Made by a program: the position numbers and the translations under genes | NCBI GenBank assembly: GCA_017514345.1 | Contig: JAFWKC010000008.1 | Coordinates: 1-44,260, forward strand | From: Eubacterium sp. | GTDB taxonomy: Bacteria > Bacillota > Clostridia > Oscillospirales > Acutalibacteraceae | Length of the DNA stretch: 44,260 nt | Direction of reading: 5' to 3' | Shown: in pieces, positions 24,001 to 32,314 of the stretch | How positions within the stretch are numbered: the stretch's first letter is position 1 | Layout of the letters: the number at the start of each line of letters is the position of its first letter | Notes under the pieces: model-generated | The model's input: the letters and a program-made list of their open reading frames with translations, nothing else | The model's database searches: none | Told to the model about the DNA's origin: nothing

Positions 24001-27000
24001 GTTTGCTGTAACAGCTGTTAACAGCTTCATTCCTGACTTCGTTCCTCAGATTGGCGCTCACAAGTTCGGCGCAGTTACTGCATCTGTAAGTAACGCATCT
24101 ATTTCTGGTCTTACAGCTGGCACAAACCTTGATACTAACTATCTTGTAATCAAGAACGGTTCAATCGGTATCAACAGAGCGTACAACACAACTGGTAAGA
24201 CTGACGGCGATGTTAACCAGGATGCAAGACTTTATGTTTCTGTTACAGGCATCGACGTTGAGGCTACTTCAAATGCAAGCGGTACTCAGCAGCCAACAAC
24301 ATCACAGATCAGCCTTGCTTCAACAATGGTTAGCAACATCGCTCCTGAGCAGAGCGCAAGCATTGCAATCACTGGTAAAGCTCCAAGCTCAAGCGTAGGC
24401 GCAATTCTTTACACCTTTACAATTCACTATAACGTTACTCTTGGTAGCGGCGGTGAAACGCTTTATTCAGGCCTCAAGACCAAGACCTTTATGTATCATA
24501 CAACAGAAAAGGGCTGGGCTGAGACTGCATATTCGGGCGACACGCTTAACAACAATACTACAACAGCTAACTACACTAAGGTATCAAGCTTTGAGTACTA
24601 TACTCCTAAGGACTTCATCGTTCCTATGAGTGATCCTAACTCAATCAACTCTAAGAAGTTCTATATGAAGAATACTACCACCACGTTGTTCGGTGACGGA
24701 TATAAGGCTATGGACGGTATCTTCACATACGCTAAGAGCGGTACTAAGTACTATGCTGTTTCAAGCGGCACTGTTGCTTCTACTCAGTCAACAGCAAGCG
24801 GCTCAGATACAACTCTTGCATACGCTGCTATCGACAGAGCAACTGGTGACATTCTTAACTACGACCTCTATGACTATTATTACAATGGCACATGGTATCG
24901 TGGTACAAAGAACACAAACGCTATCAACGCAACTGTTAACGATGACGGCTCAGGCGGCGGTCTCGGCGGCGGTTATATGGGTTACACGGCTACCGAAATC
25001 GGTAACCTTTCCGACACAATCAAGAATTCTGACGGCTTCTCAACACGTCCTCACGTTGTTTGGACATTTGAAGAGGCTCTCGGAACCGGTTATGTAAAGG
25101 GTGTTGACCGTGAAATCGCTCGTGTTAAGACTGACGGTACTGTAGAGTACATCTACAACGCAATATTTGTTCAGCCTACAACTGGTCTTCTTCAGGGTAG
25201 CTACGGTCAGGATTCCAAGGTATCTATCTCTTGGGGTACTCCTGTTCCTGGTATCTACTTCGGTGTTGGTAAGAACAGACTTAAGAAGAACACAGCCGAT
25301 ACTTCCAAGGTATTCCTTAAGTACGACGGTTCTACTGAGCTTAGCAAATTCGCAGATTCTGTACAGATTGATATGTTCAGAAACGGCGACGAAGGCAAGA
25401 CAACCTTCAATCTCTACGTAGCAGATGATACGCAGGCAGCAACACTTCAGAAGTCTTACGAGGCTGACGTTCAGACGATGGCTGCATATCAGGAATCTGA
25501 CCTTAAGGACTATGACGGTACTTCATCAGCACTTTATCAGTCACTTCAGGACGGCTTCCGTGAGGCTGTAGCAGAGATTTCTAAGCCAATCAACGCATCT
25601 AATGCCCGTACTCTCGGCTCTGTAACAACAAGAGCAGCAAAGACTCAGGATACAACTGAAACTAAGGGCGACAGAGCTTACGAGCCTGTTCCGACAACTG
25701 TTTCACTTCCTTCGGCTATGCTTATTGACGCTGTTAAGGGCGACGACGGTTACTGGTACAACGATGACGATTGCAACATTCCGATTTACTATGCTGACGC
25801 TGCACACATCCTTCAGGATGCTGACGTAACCAACGGCAAGGATGCTACAGGTCAGGACGTAGTAAAGGTTGACGGCGTATGGTACGTTGCAAACGCACCA
25901 AGATATGAGCAGGAGTGGGATACTGATTCTTATGATTATCCAATTCTTGTAGATACTGACGTTCAGGTAACTAACGGTGAAAACAAGCCTGTTTACAAGC
26001 AGATTCAGTTCGTACACAGAGACAGCGACGGTAACAAGGTTAACTCCGATGAAAATCCGTCCTATAAGCTTGCTGACAGCGAAGTAATCACAAAGCCTAA
26101 CGACGGTACTGAGTATCGTTCAAAATACGAGCAGCTTGACCACAACCTCAACTATTGGATGGAGCAGGTTAAGAAGAACGTTAAGAACGCTGCTGACAGA
26201 ATCGTTGACGACGTATCTAAGGACCGTGAAGGTCTCAACAACGTTAACTTCATCGTAGCTAACTACGAAGCAATGGTTAAGGTTGCTAAGGAAGCTGAAA
26301 GCATCCTTAAGACCGAGTGGGTACCTGTTGAAACAACTGATACAACATATCAGTATGACACGGGCTACTACACCAAGGACGGCGACAATTATAATTGGGT
26401 TAGCGATTATAACATCGGCGATCCTATCGAGGGAACTCTCTACGTTTACGAGCCAGTTTACTCGACAGAAGCTTCTGCAGTTGAAATCGACGAAGCAATT
26501 CGTCTGTATCAGCTTTACAAGTCAAGAGCAGACGCTACTCATATCAGCTACGCTGCTAACAACAGACTTGAAGCAGAAATTCAGCACGCTTCTGACAACG
26601 CTTACTCAGCTTACACAGCTACTAAGTCGGGCGACGAATACAGATATACTTACTCAACTAAGGACGCTCACGAGAGCGATCTCGTATATCCTTACACAGT
26701 AACAACAACTGCAAGCACAGTTCGCTTCGGTACCGTTAAGAACGGTGCGATTGTTAATGAGGACGCTGAAGGCAAGCAGCTTTACACTGACAAGTCTTGG
26801 AAGGCATACATCGACGCACTCGGTGCAGCAGTTGATACTGCTCAGACAGGCCGCGCTGATGCATCTGACCTTGACGCAGAGGTAAGCGATTGCTACACAG
26901 CTAAATCACATCTCATCGTTGCTGAAAATAACCTTGAAGAATTTGTTGCTGAGCCTGAAGAAGAGGGCTACACAGTAACAGGTACAGTTAAGGTTGCAAC

Positions 27001-27424
27001 AGAAGTAACTGGTACAAGCTTCTCAGCTGACTCAAAGGTAACTGGTGCAACTATCGACGTACTCGATGCTAATAATGCAGTTGTTGCAACAACAACTACA
27101 GATTCCGACGGTAAGTTCTCAGTAGTAGTTCCTGCAGGCGGCGTAGCAATTAAGATTTCTAAGTACTGCGTAAATGAGAGAACTATTGCTCTCAGCGGTA
27201 ACGAAGTAACCGATTATCCGAACATCCCAGTTGTTGCAGTTGACTACAGCTCAAACGGCGCATGGGATCCGACGGATAAGGCTCAGTTTGCTGCTGGCTA
27301 CAAGAGTGGAAACCTTGATATGGACCTTAGCGGTAACGGTAGTATGGACCCGACTGATAAGGCTATCTTCAAGTACTTCATGCAGAACGGCAGAACGTTA
27401 GCTTACGGCGAATTCACACTTTAA
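21008..27424 (+). CDS. Giant secreted protein (2138 aa) with C-terminal X module and dockerin
   Basis: Start TTG at 21008-21010, chosen because GGAGG lies 10 bp upstream and the product then opens with a normal signal peptide (MESKKSRVFTKKL, hydrophobic core, AYA cleavage before RS). The longer GTG reading from 20855 would translate the leader. The first 1900 residues match no family I know; aromatic, Asn- and Gly-rich parts and helical parts alternate. Residues about 1922-1978 resemble a FIVAR helical module. Residues about 1988-2077 form a carboxypeptidase-regulatory-like sandwich (X module), and 2078-2138 a dockerin with two Ca-loops, DYSSNGAWDPTD and DLSGNGSMDPTD, each followed by a helix. 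The final 446 bp are repeated almost exactly in the next gene. Codons favour GCT, CGT, AAC and GTT, as in highly expressed genes. Probably a structural cell-surface component. Confidence 0.8.
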   Translation: MESKKSRVFTKKLIALFLSALMALSCFTGALTAYARSGDYHDRNLAYNFLAWAETTDEQTAEALLDWADANLSWTMKNLVGFDEYHFSQSIVVATIKIDAYLDSVDGLIYTVEQADDLLDSYGGLVGGDIKNINLNGVADLAGSYSTSSSDVISKCGRSYRAKYTAKEILVAVAKLLYDNTKDGNNVFRKLVIGDFNLGSILGGVIKNLAGSDDIFEILKDTLGMWDGYQNDLAYNVVANLIFTNTKWWSEDELNYYKQTDSNGNLKNWNFDERLFEALSTQLLQQINSEITYAEENKDEGIATDSSKTRYKALKAYAADQGIEFTDENTYSIVNGYNQANGTDYDPNLYYVTKEGDEEGDVYLFRYNGEDPLVVSKTDTLLEVAYRAAKLAWKTALMPTLSLVHVNYSNEDDTENNRGSNFDNHYYYWRSAKYGWSTANKGADMYDHVDEWIAEICGNYDMTAAEMKEYIKTNLTFDRSIAEDAQGNWRDIKSKSLFVKLRYSPMADYYFDVQTGPINLYFEQTGTKELDDFVTEAFDENAYSSIPAALNDLLVAATEVIFPESSNIGFQGAERGVVGTDLHVPHMETTGNMDLVGANKANNIRTSAETLVSNALAMFEYAANAADPYIFNEYYKNHNITYNGTCNLTEGNFEEAAIPLGIACVVQNVNLADTIHKTDWDKVKDAEGAGYLALREYLSFVLPDRNYDSFVTYDANGMINADFDTCILPMARDAIGYVCQAFVPIRNSDGSEWNVYDTTTADTTSIWDLANSVVCYYASDCEYPAVKAGASTTAQSKSVATLLGVANTSGVALVQPTNTLWQNVDNVVNKLLPIMGELQYGTAAYSGQFNSEDLIYNDIIKNILNIGGDDGNGTGITNFLERVYTICCSSPISTTGIDELVYDDILVSLINNLLGPRYGKGYAHVLPTYAELNSSTPFDTMLHVSWLGNYKGYQNVGTVTSSNDLGYLSLVIANLYAALGGFDGINATGPKGAWTALMFAVTAVNSFIPDFVPQIGAHKFGAVTASVSNASISGLTAGTNLDTNYLVIKNGSIGINRAYNTTGKTDGDVNQDARLYVSVTGIDVEATSNASGTQQPTTSQISLASTMVSNIAPEQSASIAITGKAPSSSVGAILYTFTIHYNVTLGSGGETLYSGLKTKTFMYHTTEKGWAETAYSGDTLNNNTTTANYTKVSSFEYYTPKDFIVPMSDPNSINSKKFYMKNTTTTLFGDGYKAMDGIFTYAKSGTKYYAVSSGTVASTQSTASGSDTTLAYAAIDRATGDILNYDLYDYYYNGTWYRGTKNTNAINATVNDDGSGGGLGGGYMGYTATEIGNLSDTIKNSDGFSTRPHVVWTFEEALGTGYVKGVDREIARVKTDGTVEYIYNAIFVQPTTGLLQGSYGQDSKVSISWGTPVPGIYFGVGKNRLKKNTADTSKVFLKYDGSTELSKFADSVQIDMFRNGDEGKTTFNLYVADDTQAATLQKSYEADVQTMAAYQESDLKDYDGTSSALYQSLQDGFREAVAEISKPINASNARTLGSVTTRAAKTQDTTETKGDRAYEPVPTTVSLPSAMLIDAVKGDDGYWYNDDDCNIPIYYADAAHILQDADVTNGKDATGQDVVKVDGVWYVANAPRYEQEWDTDSYDYPILVDTDVQVTNGENKPVYKQIQFVHRDSDGNKVNSDENPSYKLADSEVITKPNDGTEYRSKYEQLDHNLNYWMEQVKKNVKNAADRIVDDVSKDREGLNNVNFIVANYEAMVKVAKEAESILKTEWVPVETTDTTYQYDTGYYTKDGDNYNWVSDYNIGDPIEGTLYVYEPVYSTEASAVEIDEAIRLYQLYKSRADATHISYAANNRLEAEIQHASDNAYSAYTATKSGDEYRYTYSTKDAHESDLVYPYTVTTTASTVRFGTVKNGAIVNEDAEGKQLYTDKSWKAYIDALGAAVDTAQTGRADASDLDAEVSDCYTAKSHLIVAENNLEEFVAEPEEEGYTVTGTVKVATEVTGTSFSADSKVTGATIDVLDANNAVVATTTTDSDGKFSVVVPAGGVAIKISKYCVNERTIALSGNEVTDYPNIPVVAVDYSSNGAWDPTDKAQFAAGYKSGNLDMDLSGNGSMDPTDKAIFKYFMQNGRTLAYGEFTL
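26979..27424 (+). repeat. Duplicated X-module/dockerin coding block, copy 1
   Basis: 446 bp aligning without gaps to 28143-28588 (offset 1164 bp) and ending at the stop codon in both genes. Differences are mostly single silent or conservative changes. It marks a recent duplication or ongoing gene conversion. Confidence 0.95.
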
Positions 27425-27456
27425 TAAGTATTAATACTTATAAACAATTTTAATTC

Positions 27457-27484
27457 ACGGGTTGTCCCTTCGGGGACAATCCGT
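27457..27484 (+). other. UUCG-capped intercistronic hairpin, first copy
   Basis: 12-bp stem (ACGGGTTGTCCC / GGGACAATCCGT, one G-U) closed by a TTCG tetraloop, between the 2138-aa and 353-aa genes. No T run follows, so it is more likely an mRNA-stability or processing element than a terminator. A palindrome TAAGTATTAATACTTA precedes it at about 27425-27440. Confidence 0.65.
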
Positions 27485-27526
27485 AGCAAGGAATAAATGC
27501 GCAAAAGCGCAGAGTAGTGATTTATT

Positions 27527-28588
27527 ATGAAAAATGTATTAAAAATAATGATTGCTGCCCTTTCCATAGTTTTAATTATTGCAGCTATGCCGTTTACTGC
27601 TTCCGCAGAGGCTGTTGCGCTTGGTAACGAATCTCCATTTATCAGCGCGCAGTTCCTCGACAGTAACGGAGACGAGGCAGACGGCAATAATTTAGCTGCA
27701 GGTGAAACATACACAGTTAATCTTGCGCTCGACAGTATTTCAAGCGTTGCAATCTTCAATTTGACAGCAAGCTTTACAGATGATATTGAAATCACCAATG
27801 TAACCTCTGTTGCCGATATTGAAAATTCAGGCTTTGAGTACGGCGGCTACAAGGTTGACACTGATAACAATCAGTTTGTTATCGTTATTTCAACAGTAAA
27901 CAACAACACTTACACCGAGCTTTCGGGCGAAACTGTAATGGTTACACTTACTGTTGATGTAAACACAGACGGCGATTTTGCTGATTTCTTTGAAATCTCT
28001 ACTTCAAGAAATCACACCTTCATTATCGCGAACTTTGAAGAAGGTAACGAGTCATCATACGTCTACAAGGACCTTGAGCAGACTTCAACCGACTTCCCGT
28101 TCCTTGATTTTGATATGTCACCGTCATCATCAATTACTGTTACAGGTACAGTTAAGGTAGCAACCGAAGTGACAGGTACAAACTTCTCAGCTGACTCAAA
28201 GGTAACTGGCGCAACTATCGACGTACTCGATGCTAATGATGCAGTTGTTGCAACAACAACTACGGATTCAGACGGTAAGTTCTCAGTTGCAGTTCCTTCC
28301 GGCGGCGTAGCAATCAGAATTACTAAGTACTGCGTAAATGAGAGAATTATTGCTCTCAGCGGTAACGAAGTAACTGATTATCCGAACATCCCGGTTGTTG
28401 CAGTTGACTACAGCTCAAACGGCGCATGGGATCCGACGGATAAGGCTCAGTTTGCTGCTGGCTACAAGAGTGAAAATCCTGATATGGACCTTAGCGGTAA
28501 CGGTAGTATGGATCCGACGGATAAGGCTATCTTCAAGTACTTTATGCAAAATGGCAGAACGTTAGCTTACGGCGAATTCACACTTTAA
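27527..28588 (+). CDS. Secreted cohesin-like / X-module / dockerin protein
   Basis: 353 aa. A signal peptide (1-27, ASA before EA) is followed by one beta-sandwich (about 30-195) with the look of a cohesin: LAAGETYTVNLALDSISSVA, then FNLTASFTDDIEI, and a late hydrophobic strand with GETVMVTLTVDV. Residues about 202-292 are the X module and 293-353 the dockerin, nearly identical to the end of the 2138-aa protein. One cohesin plus one dockerin is the layout of an adaptor scaffoldin as known from Ruminococcus flavefaciens ScaC-type proteins; that role is inferred. The ATG lacks a clear ribosome site, unlike its neighbours, so translation may depend on coupling or be weak. Cohesin identity is by pattern only and needs a fold search. 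Confidence 0.72.
   Translation: MKNVLKIMIAALSIVLIIAAMPFTASAEAVALGNESPFISAQFLDSNGDEADGNNLAAGETYTVNLALDSISSVAIFNLTASFTDDIEITNVTSVADIENSGFEYGGYKVDTDNNQFVIVISTVNNNTYTELSGETVMVTLTVDVNTDGDFADFFEISTSRNHTFIIANFEEGNESSYVYKDLEQTSTDFPFLDFDMSPSSSITVTGTVKVATEVTGTNFSADSKVTGATIDVLDANDAVVATTTTDSDGKFSVAVPSGGVAIRITKYCVNERIIALSGNEVTDYPNIPVVAVDYSSNGAWDPTDKAQFAAGYKSENPDMDLSGNGSMDPTDKAIFKYFMQNGRTLAYGEFTL
28143..28588 (+). repeat. Duplicated X-module/dockerin coding block, copy 2
   Basis: Partner of 26979-27424, gapless over 446 bp. Both copies retain the loop residues and the terminal FMQNGRTLAYGEFTL. Confidence 0.95.
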
Positions 28589-28632
28589 CAGTAATAAATC
28601 ATTTATGTAAAAATTTATGGAGGTAATTTTAA

Positions 28633-31600
28633 ATGAGCAAATCATTTAAAAAGGTTGTAGCTTGTCTGCTTGCAGTTCTTATGGTTACTTTCTCAGTACC
28701 GTTTACTGCATTCGCAGACGACGTAGATACAACCGAGTACACACCGGACGTTCAGCTCCAGTTTGGTACTCTTTTCCAGGCAGACGGCGATAACGCTGCA
28801 GCTTGGATTGACAACTATTCAGAAGATTACATCGAGAATATGAAGGGCAAGAACGCTACATACGACTTCGCTCTTTCAGGTGTAAGCGGTCCTCAGCTCA
28901 AGACTACAGGTACAGTATCTAACGATGCTAAGTACACATTAACAGGTCTTACTCTTGAAGCTGCTGACACAGTAAACGTTGCAAATACATCTGGCAACGA
29001 CGACTATGAGCTTGAAGGTCTTTCTGCTGACCACGCTCTTAAAGCTGGCGACGCTTTCACAGTAACAATCCGTATGGATAACGTTGAAAAGGTTTACGTT
29101 GCTGCTGCAGAAATCGGTTTCTCGGGCAACATTGAGCCTCTCTATGCTGTAACAAACGGTACAGGTAGGCAAATGACTTACAACACCGGTACAGCTGCTC
29201 AGCTTGCAAAAAGCTTTAACGATTTTGATGTTACTGACGCTGATTCTTATGAGCTTGGTACACATGCTGTTTCTGATTTTGACGCACAGGCTCTTTACAG
29301 CGGCATCAACATTGACGAAATCGGTTCAGAAATCAGAACAGATGCAAACACAGGTGAAACCTATATGTACGCTGAGTGCGTAGCTCCAGAAGGCGCTAAC
29401 TGGAAAGACACAGATGGTACTCCTCAGTGCATCGACGAGAACGGTAATGTAACAACAATGACAAAGAAGTCAGTAATGGCTACATTTGCATTCGTTCTTA
29501 AAGAAGACATTTCAGCTACTAACCCGATTAACTTCTGGGTACACAATGGTAATACTAAGGCTCACAATCAGGATGCAGGCGCTACATTCACTGCATTCAA
29601 AGAAGGCCAGTACAAGCCAATTACAGCTAATGCTTCTGACTCAACAGCTACAACTTACTCAGAGAACAGATTCGTATCTGCTAATAATCAGTTCGGCGCT
29701 GAAACAGAGAACTTCGGTTCAAGAAAAATGACATTCATGGGCAAGAACGAGAACGTTGAGTCAACTGAATGCCAGCACACAAACACAACTAAGACTGATG
29801 AAGTTCCTGCTACATGCACAACAGCAGGTACAGAAGCTTACTGGACATGTAACGATTGTCAGAAGATGTTCTCTGACGAGGCTTGCACAAACGAAATTAG
29901 TGCTCCTGTTGAAATTCCTGCAACAGGTCACACATATGAACCTGTTTACACAGCACCTACCTGTGAAGAAAACGGTTACACAACCTACACTTGTAAGAAT
30001 GGCTGTGGTTCCAGCTATGTAATTTATGATGATCCTGAAACAACTAAGGGTCATAACTATCAGCCAACAGCAATTGCTTGGGATAGCGAAGACGCTGTAA
30101 CAGCTACTGTAACACTCGTTTGTGCAAATGATAATACTCATACCACAACAGCTGCTGCTACAGTAAACAGCGTAGAGAAGAGCGCTGCTACTTGCACAGC
30201 TGACCAGGTAATGACCTACACCGCTTCTTATGAAGGCATTGAAAGCATTTCTAAGGATGTAACAGTTGCTGACACTGCAACAGGTCACAACTATACTTCT
30301 GTTTATACAGAGCCTACATGTACAGAAAACGGTTACACAACCTTTACTTGTACGAATACTGGCTGTGATGACAGCTATGTACTTTATGATGATCCTGAAA
30401 CAACTAAGGGTCACGCTTTCGCTATCAGCTCAATCGATTGGGATACTCTCAATACAACAACAGGCGAAGTAACAGCTAACTATGTATGCGCTAACGATGC
30501 AACTCACACAACAACTGGTACTGTTACTACAACTGCTTCAGTTATCCAGGCACAGACCGAGGATGATGCTGAAATCACAAGATTCTCTTACACAGAGGGC
30601 GCCTTCAGCGATTCAAAAGACGTTCAGACAAAGGCTCCTGCTGGTCATACAACTCACACCTTCAACGTTCCTGTAAGCATTGCTTGGGACGGCGAAGACG
30701 CTACAACAGCTACAGTTACAATCAAGTGCGCTAAGTGTGAAGAAACAACAACAGCTGCTGCTACAGTAAATAGCGTAGAGAAGACTCCTGCTTCTTGCAC
30801 AGAGGCTCAGGTTGTTACTTACACAGCATCTTATGACGGACTTGACAGCATTTCTAAGGACGTAACAGTTGGTTCACCTCTTGGTCACACCCTCGTTAAG
30901 ACTGACGAAGCTCCTGCTTCCTGCACAGTTGCTGGTACAGAAGCTTACTGGACCTGCTCAACATGTAATAAGATGTTCTCAGACGCTGACGCACAGAACG
31001 AGATTAAAGCTCCTGTAGAAATTCCTGCACCTGGTCATACTCCTGGCACAGCTGTTGAAGAGAACAGAGTTGAGCCTACAAAGACAACTCCTGGCTCATA
31101 TGACAGCGTTGTATACTGCACAGAGTGTCAGACAGAGCTTTCAAGAGAAACTGTTGCAATTCCTGCACTCGGCATCGAAGTAACAGTTCCTAAGTACGAG
31201 GTTGGTACAGTTACCCTTAACAGCAAAGAGCTTGACGGTACAATGGTTAACACAACTAACGTTGAATACGGCAAAGCTTATACTCTTGCTGTAACTGACG
31301 GTACAGAGTACTTCAAGGGTTGGGAAATGAACGGCAAGATGGTATCTGAAGAGACTACCTTCACATCAACAGCATATGCTGACATCACAATTACTCCTGT
31401 ATTTGTAGTACCTGATCCAAGCAATATCACAGTAGTATTCTATGATAAGTTTGGTAACAAGGTTGCTGAATACAAGGATGTTACTCCTACTGAATATCAG
31501 GAAGCTATTCAGGCTAAGTTACCGACAGCTCCGAATTATCCGAGCTGCACATTCACAGGCTGGGATACAGACCCGACAACAATTACCGAGTCTGCTACAG

Positions 31601-32232
31601 TTTGGGCTATTTACGAAGACGTTGAGTCAGTTCAGAAGTACACAGTAACAGTTAAGAATGCAGATGGCGACGTTATTGACGACGCACTTACACTTCCTTC
31701 AGGCGTAGTTAACGGTCAGATTCCTTACGATACAAAGGCAACTGTAACTCTTAACGGCGCTAAGGGCTGGAAGATCGGCGAAGCTATTGTTTCTACTGAT
31801 GAAACATATTCATTCTTCGTAGGTGCTGACGTAACAATCCAGGCAATTGCTGATAATACTCAGGCAGTTCCGACAACTACAATTATCGGTGCTAACCCGC
31901 TTGAGGGCTACACTTACAACAGATACAACATCATGGCTACAAGAAACGTACCTGCTGGTTACGAGCTTGTTGACTATGGTTTCGTATATGGTAAGAACCT
32001 GACTGAAGATGACCTTGTAATCGAGAAGGAAGGCCAGCCAGGCACAGGAACAAATTCTGGTAACGTTAAGGTTGCTCGTGCAGCTACAAAGAACACTGCA
32101 TCTAACGAATTTGCTCTTAACTATGGTATCAAGTCAGCAGGTAACTATGTAACTGTTAAGTCCTTCGTAGTTGTACAGAAGGGTGCTGACGTTCAGGTTG
32201 TTTACTCAGACATGTTATCACTCAATTCTTAA
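28633..32232 (+). CDS. Secreted cohesin-like and CxxC-repeat surface protein, 1199 aa
   Basis: Signal peptide 1-28 (AFA before DD). Residues about 30-370 hold a cohesin-like sandwich with LKAGDAFTVTIRMDNVEKV and IGFSGNIEPLYAV, matching in order the strand pattern of the upstream 353-aa protein, but with a longer insertion. Residues about 380-846 are Thr-rich repeats built on Cys pairs (CNDC, CAKC, CSTC, CTEC) and ATC/ASC-T..GTEAYWTC-, IPA-GH- words, a repeat found in many gut Firmicutes surface proteins and perhaps metal-binding. InlB/Flg_new-like repeats (about 930-1000) and a beta-rich C-terminal domain (about 1085-1199) follow. No dockerin, LPxTG or membrane anchor. ATG follows GGAGG. The peptide gene at 32315 lies 82 bp downstream. 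Same high-expression codon choice as its upstream neighbours. Confidence 0.8.
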   Translation: MSKSFKKVVACLLAVLMVTFSVPFTAFADDVDTTEYTPDVQLQFGTLFQADGDNAAAWIDNYSEDYIENMKGKNATYDFALSGVSGPQLKTTGTVSNDAKYTLTGLTLEAADTVNVANTSGNDDYELEGLSADHALKAGDAFTVTIRMDNVEKVYVAAAEIGFSGNIEPLYAVTNGTGRQMTYNTGTAAQLAKSFNDFDVTDADSYELGTHAVSDFDAQALYSGINIDEIGSEIRTDANTGETYMYAECVAPEGANWKDTDGTPQCIDENGNVTTMTKKSVMATFAFVLKEDISATNPINFWVHNGNTKAHNQDAGATFTAFKEGQYKPITANASDSTATTYSENRFVSANNQFGAETENFGSRKMTFMGKNENVESTECQHTNTTKTDEVPATCTTAGTEAYWTCNDCQKMFSDEACTNEISAPVEIPATGHTYEPVYTAPTCEENGYTTYTCKNGCGSSYVIYDDPETTKGHNYQPTAIAWDSEDAVTATVTLVCANDNTHTTTAAATVNSVEKSAATCTADQVMTYTASYEGIESISKDVTVADTATGHNYTSVYTEPTCTENGYTTFTCTNTGCDDSYVLYDDPETTKGHAFAISSIDWDTLNTTTGEVTANYVCANDATHTTTGTVTTTASVIQAQTEDDAEITRFSYTEGAFSDSKDVQTKAPAGHTTHTFNVPVSIAWDGEDATTATVTIKCAKCEETTTAAATVNSVEKTPASCTEAQVVTYTASYDGLDSISKDVTVGSPLGHTLVKTDEAPASCTVAGTEAYWTCSTCNKMFSDADAQNEIKAPVEIPAPGHTPGTAVEENRVEPTKTTPGSYDSVVYCTECQTELSRETVAIPALGIEVTVPKYEVGTVTLNSKELDGTMVNTTNVEYGKAYTLAVTDGTEYFKGWEMNGKMVSEETTFTSTAYADITITPVFVVPDPSNITVVFYDKFGNKVAEYKDVTPTEYQEAIQAKLPTAPNYPSCTFTGWDTDPTTITESATVWAIYEDVESVQKYTVTVKNADGDVIDDALTLPSGVVNGQIPYDTKATVTLNGAKGWKIGEAIVSTDETYSFFVGADVTIQAIADNTQAVPTTTIIGANPLEGYTYNRYNIMATRNVPAGYELVDYGFVYGKNLTEDDLVIEKEGQPGTGTNSGNVKVARAATKNTASNEFALNYGIKSAGNYVTVKSFVVVQKGADVQVVYSDMLSLNS

Positions 32233-32267
32233 TCAACAATAACTAACACTTTACAATATTACATCAA

Positions 32268-32293
32268 CCGTATTGCCCTTCGGGGCAGTACGG
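32268..32293 (+). other. UUCG-capped intercistronic hairpin, second copy
   Basis: 11-bp stem (CCGTATTGCCC / GGGCAGTACGG) with a TTCG loop, between the 1199-aa gene and the 35-aa peptide gene. No T run. It mirrors the hairpin at 27457-27484 in the CCCTTCGGGG core. Confidence 0.65.
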
Positions 32294-32314
32294 CGGATAA
32301 ATAGGAGGTTCATT

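Noticed and set aside
27424..27445. Terminator after the 2138-aa gene
   Set aside because: TAAGTATTAATACTTA is palindromic but weak and not followed by a T run; the next gene lacks its own clear promoter.
29761..30414. 217-aa Cys-rich frame on the minus strand
   Set aside because: Complement of the Thr/Cys repeat region of the 1199-aa gene; no ribosome site and composition explained by the repeats.
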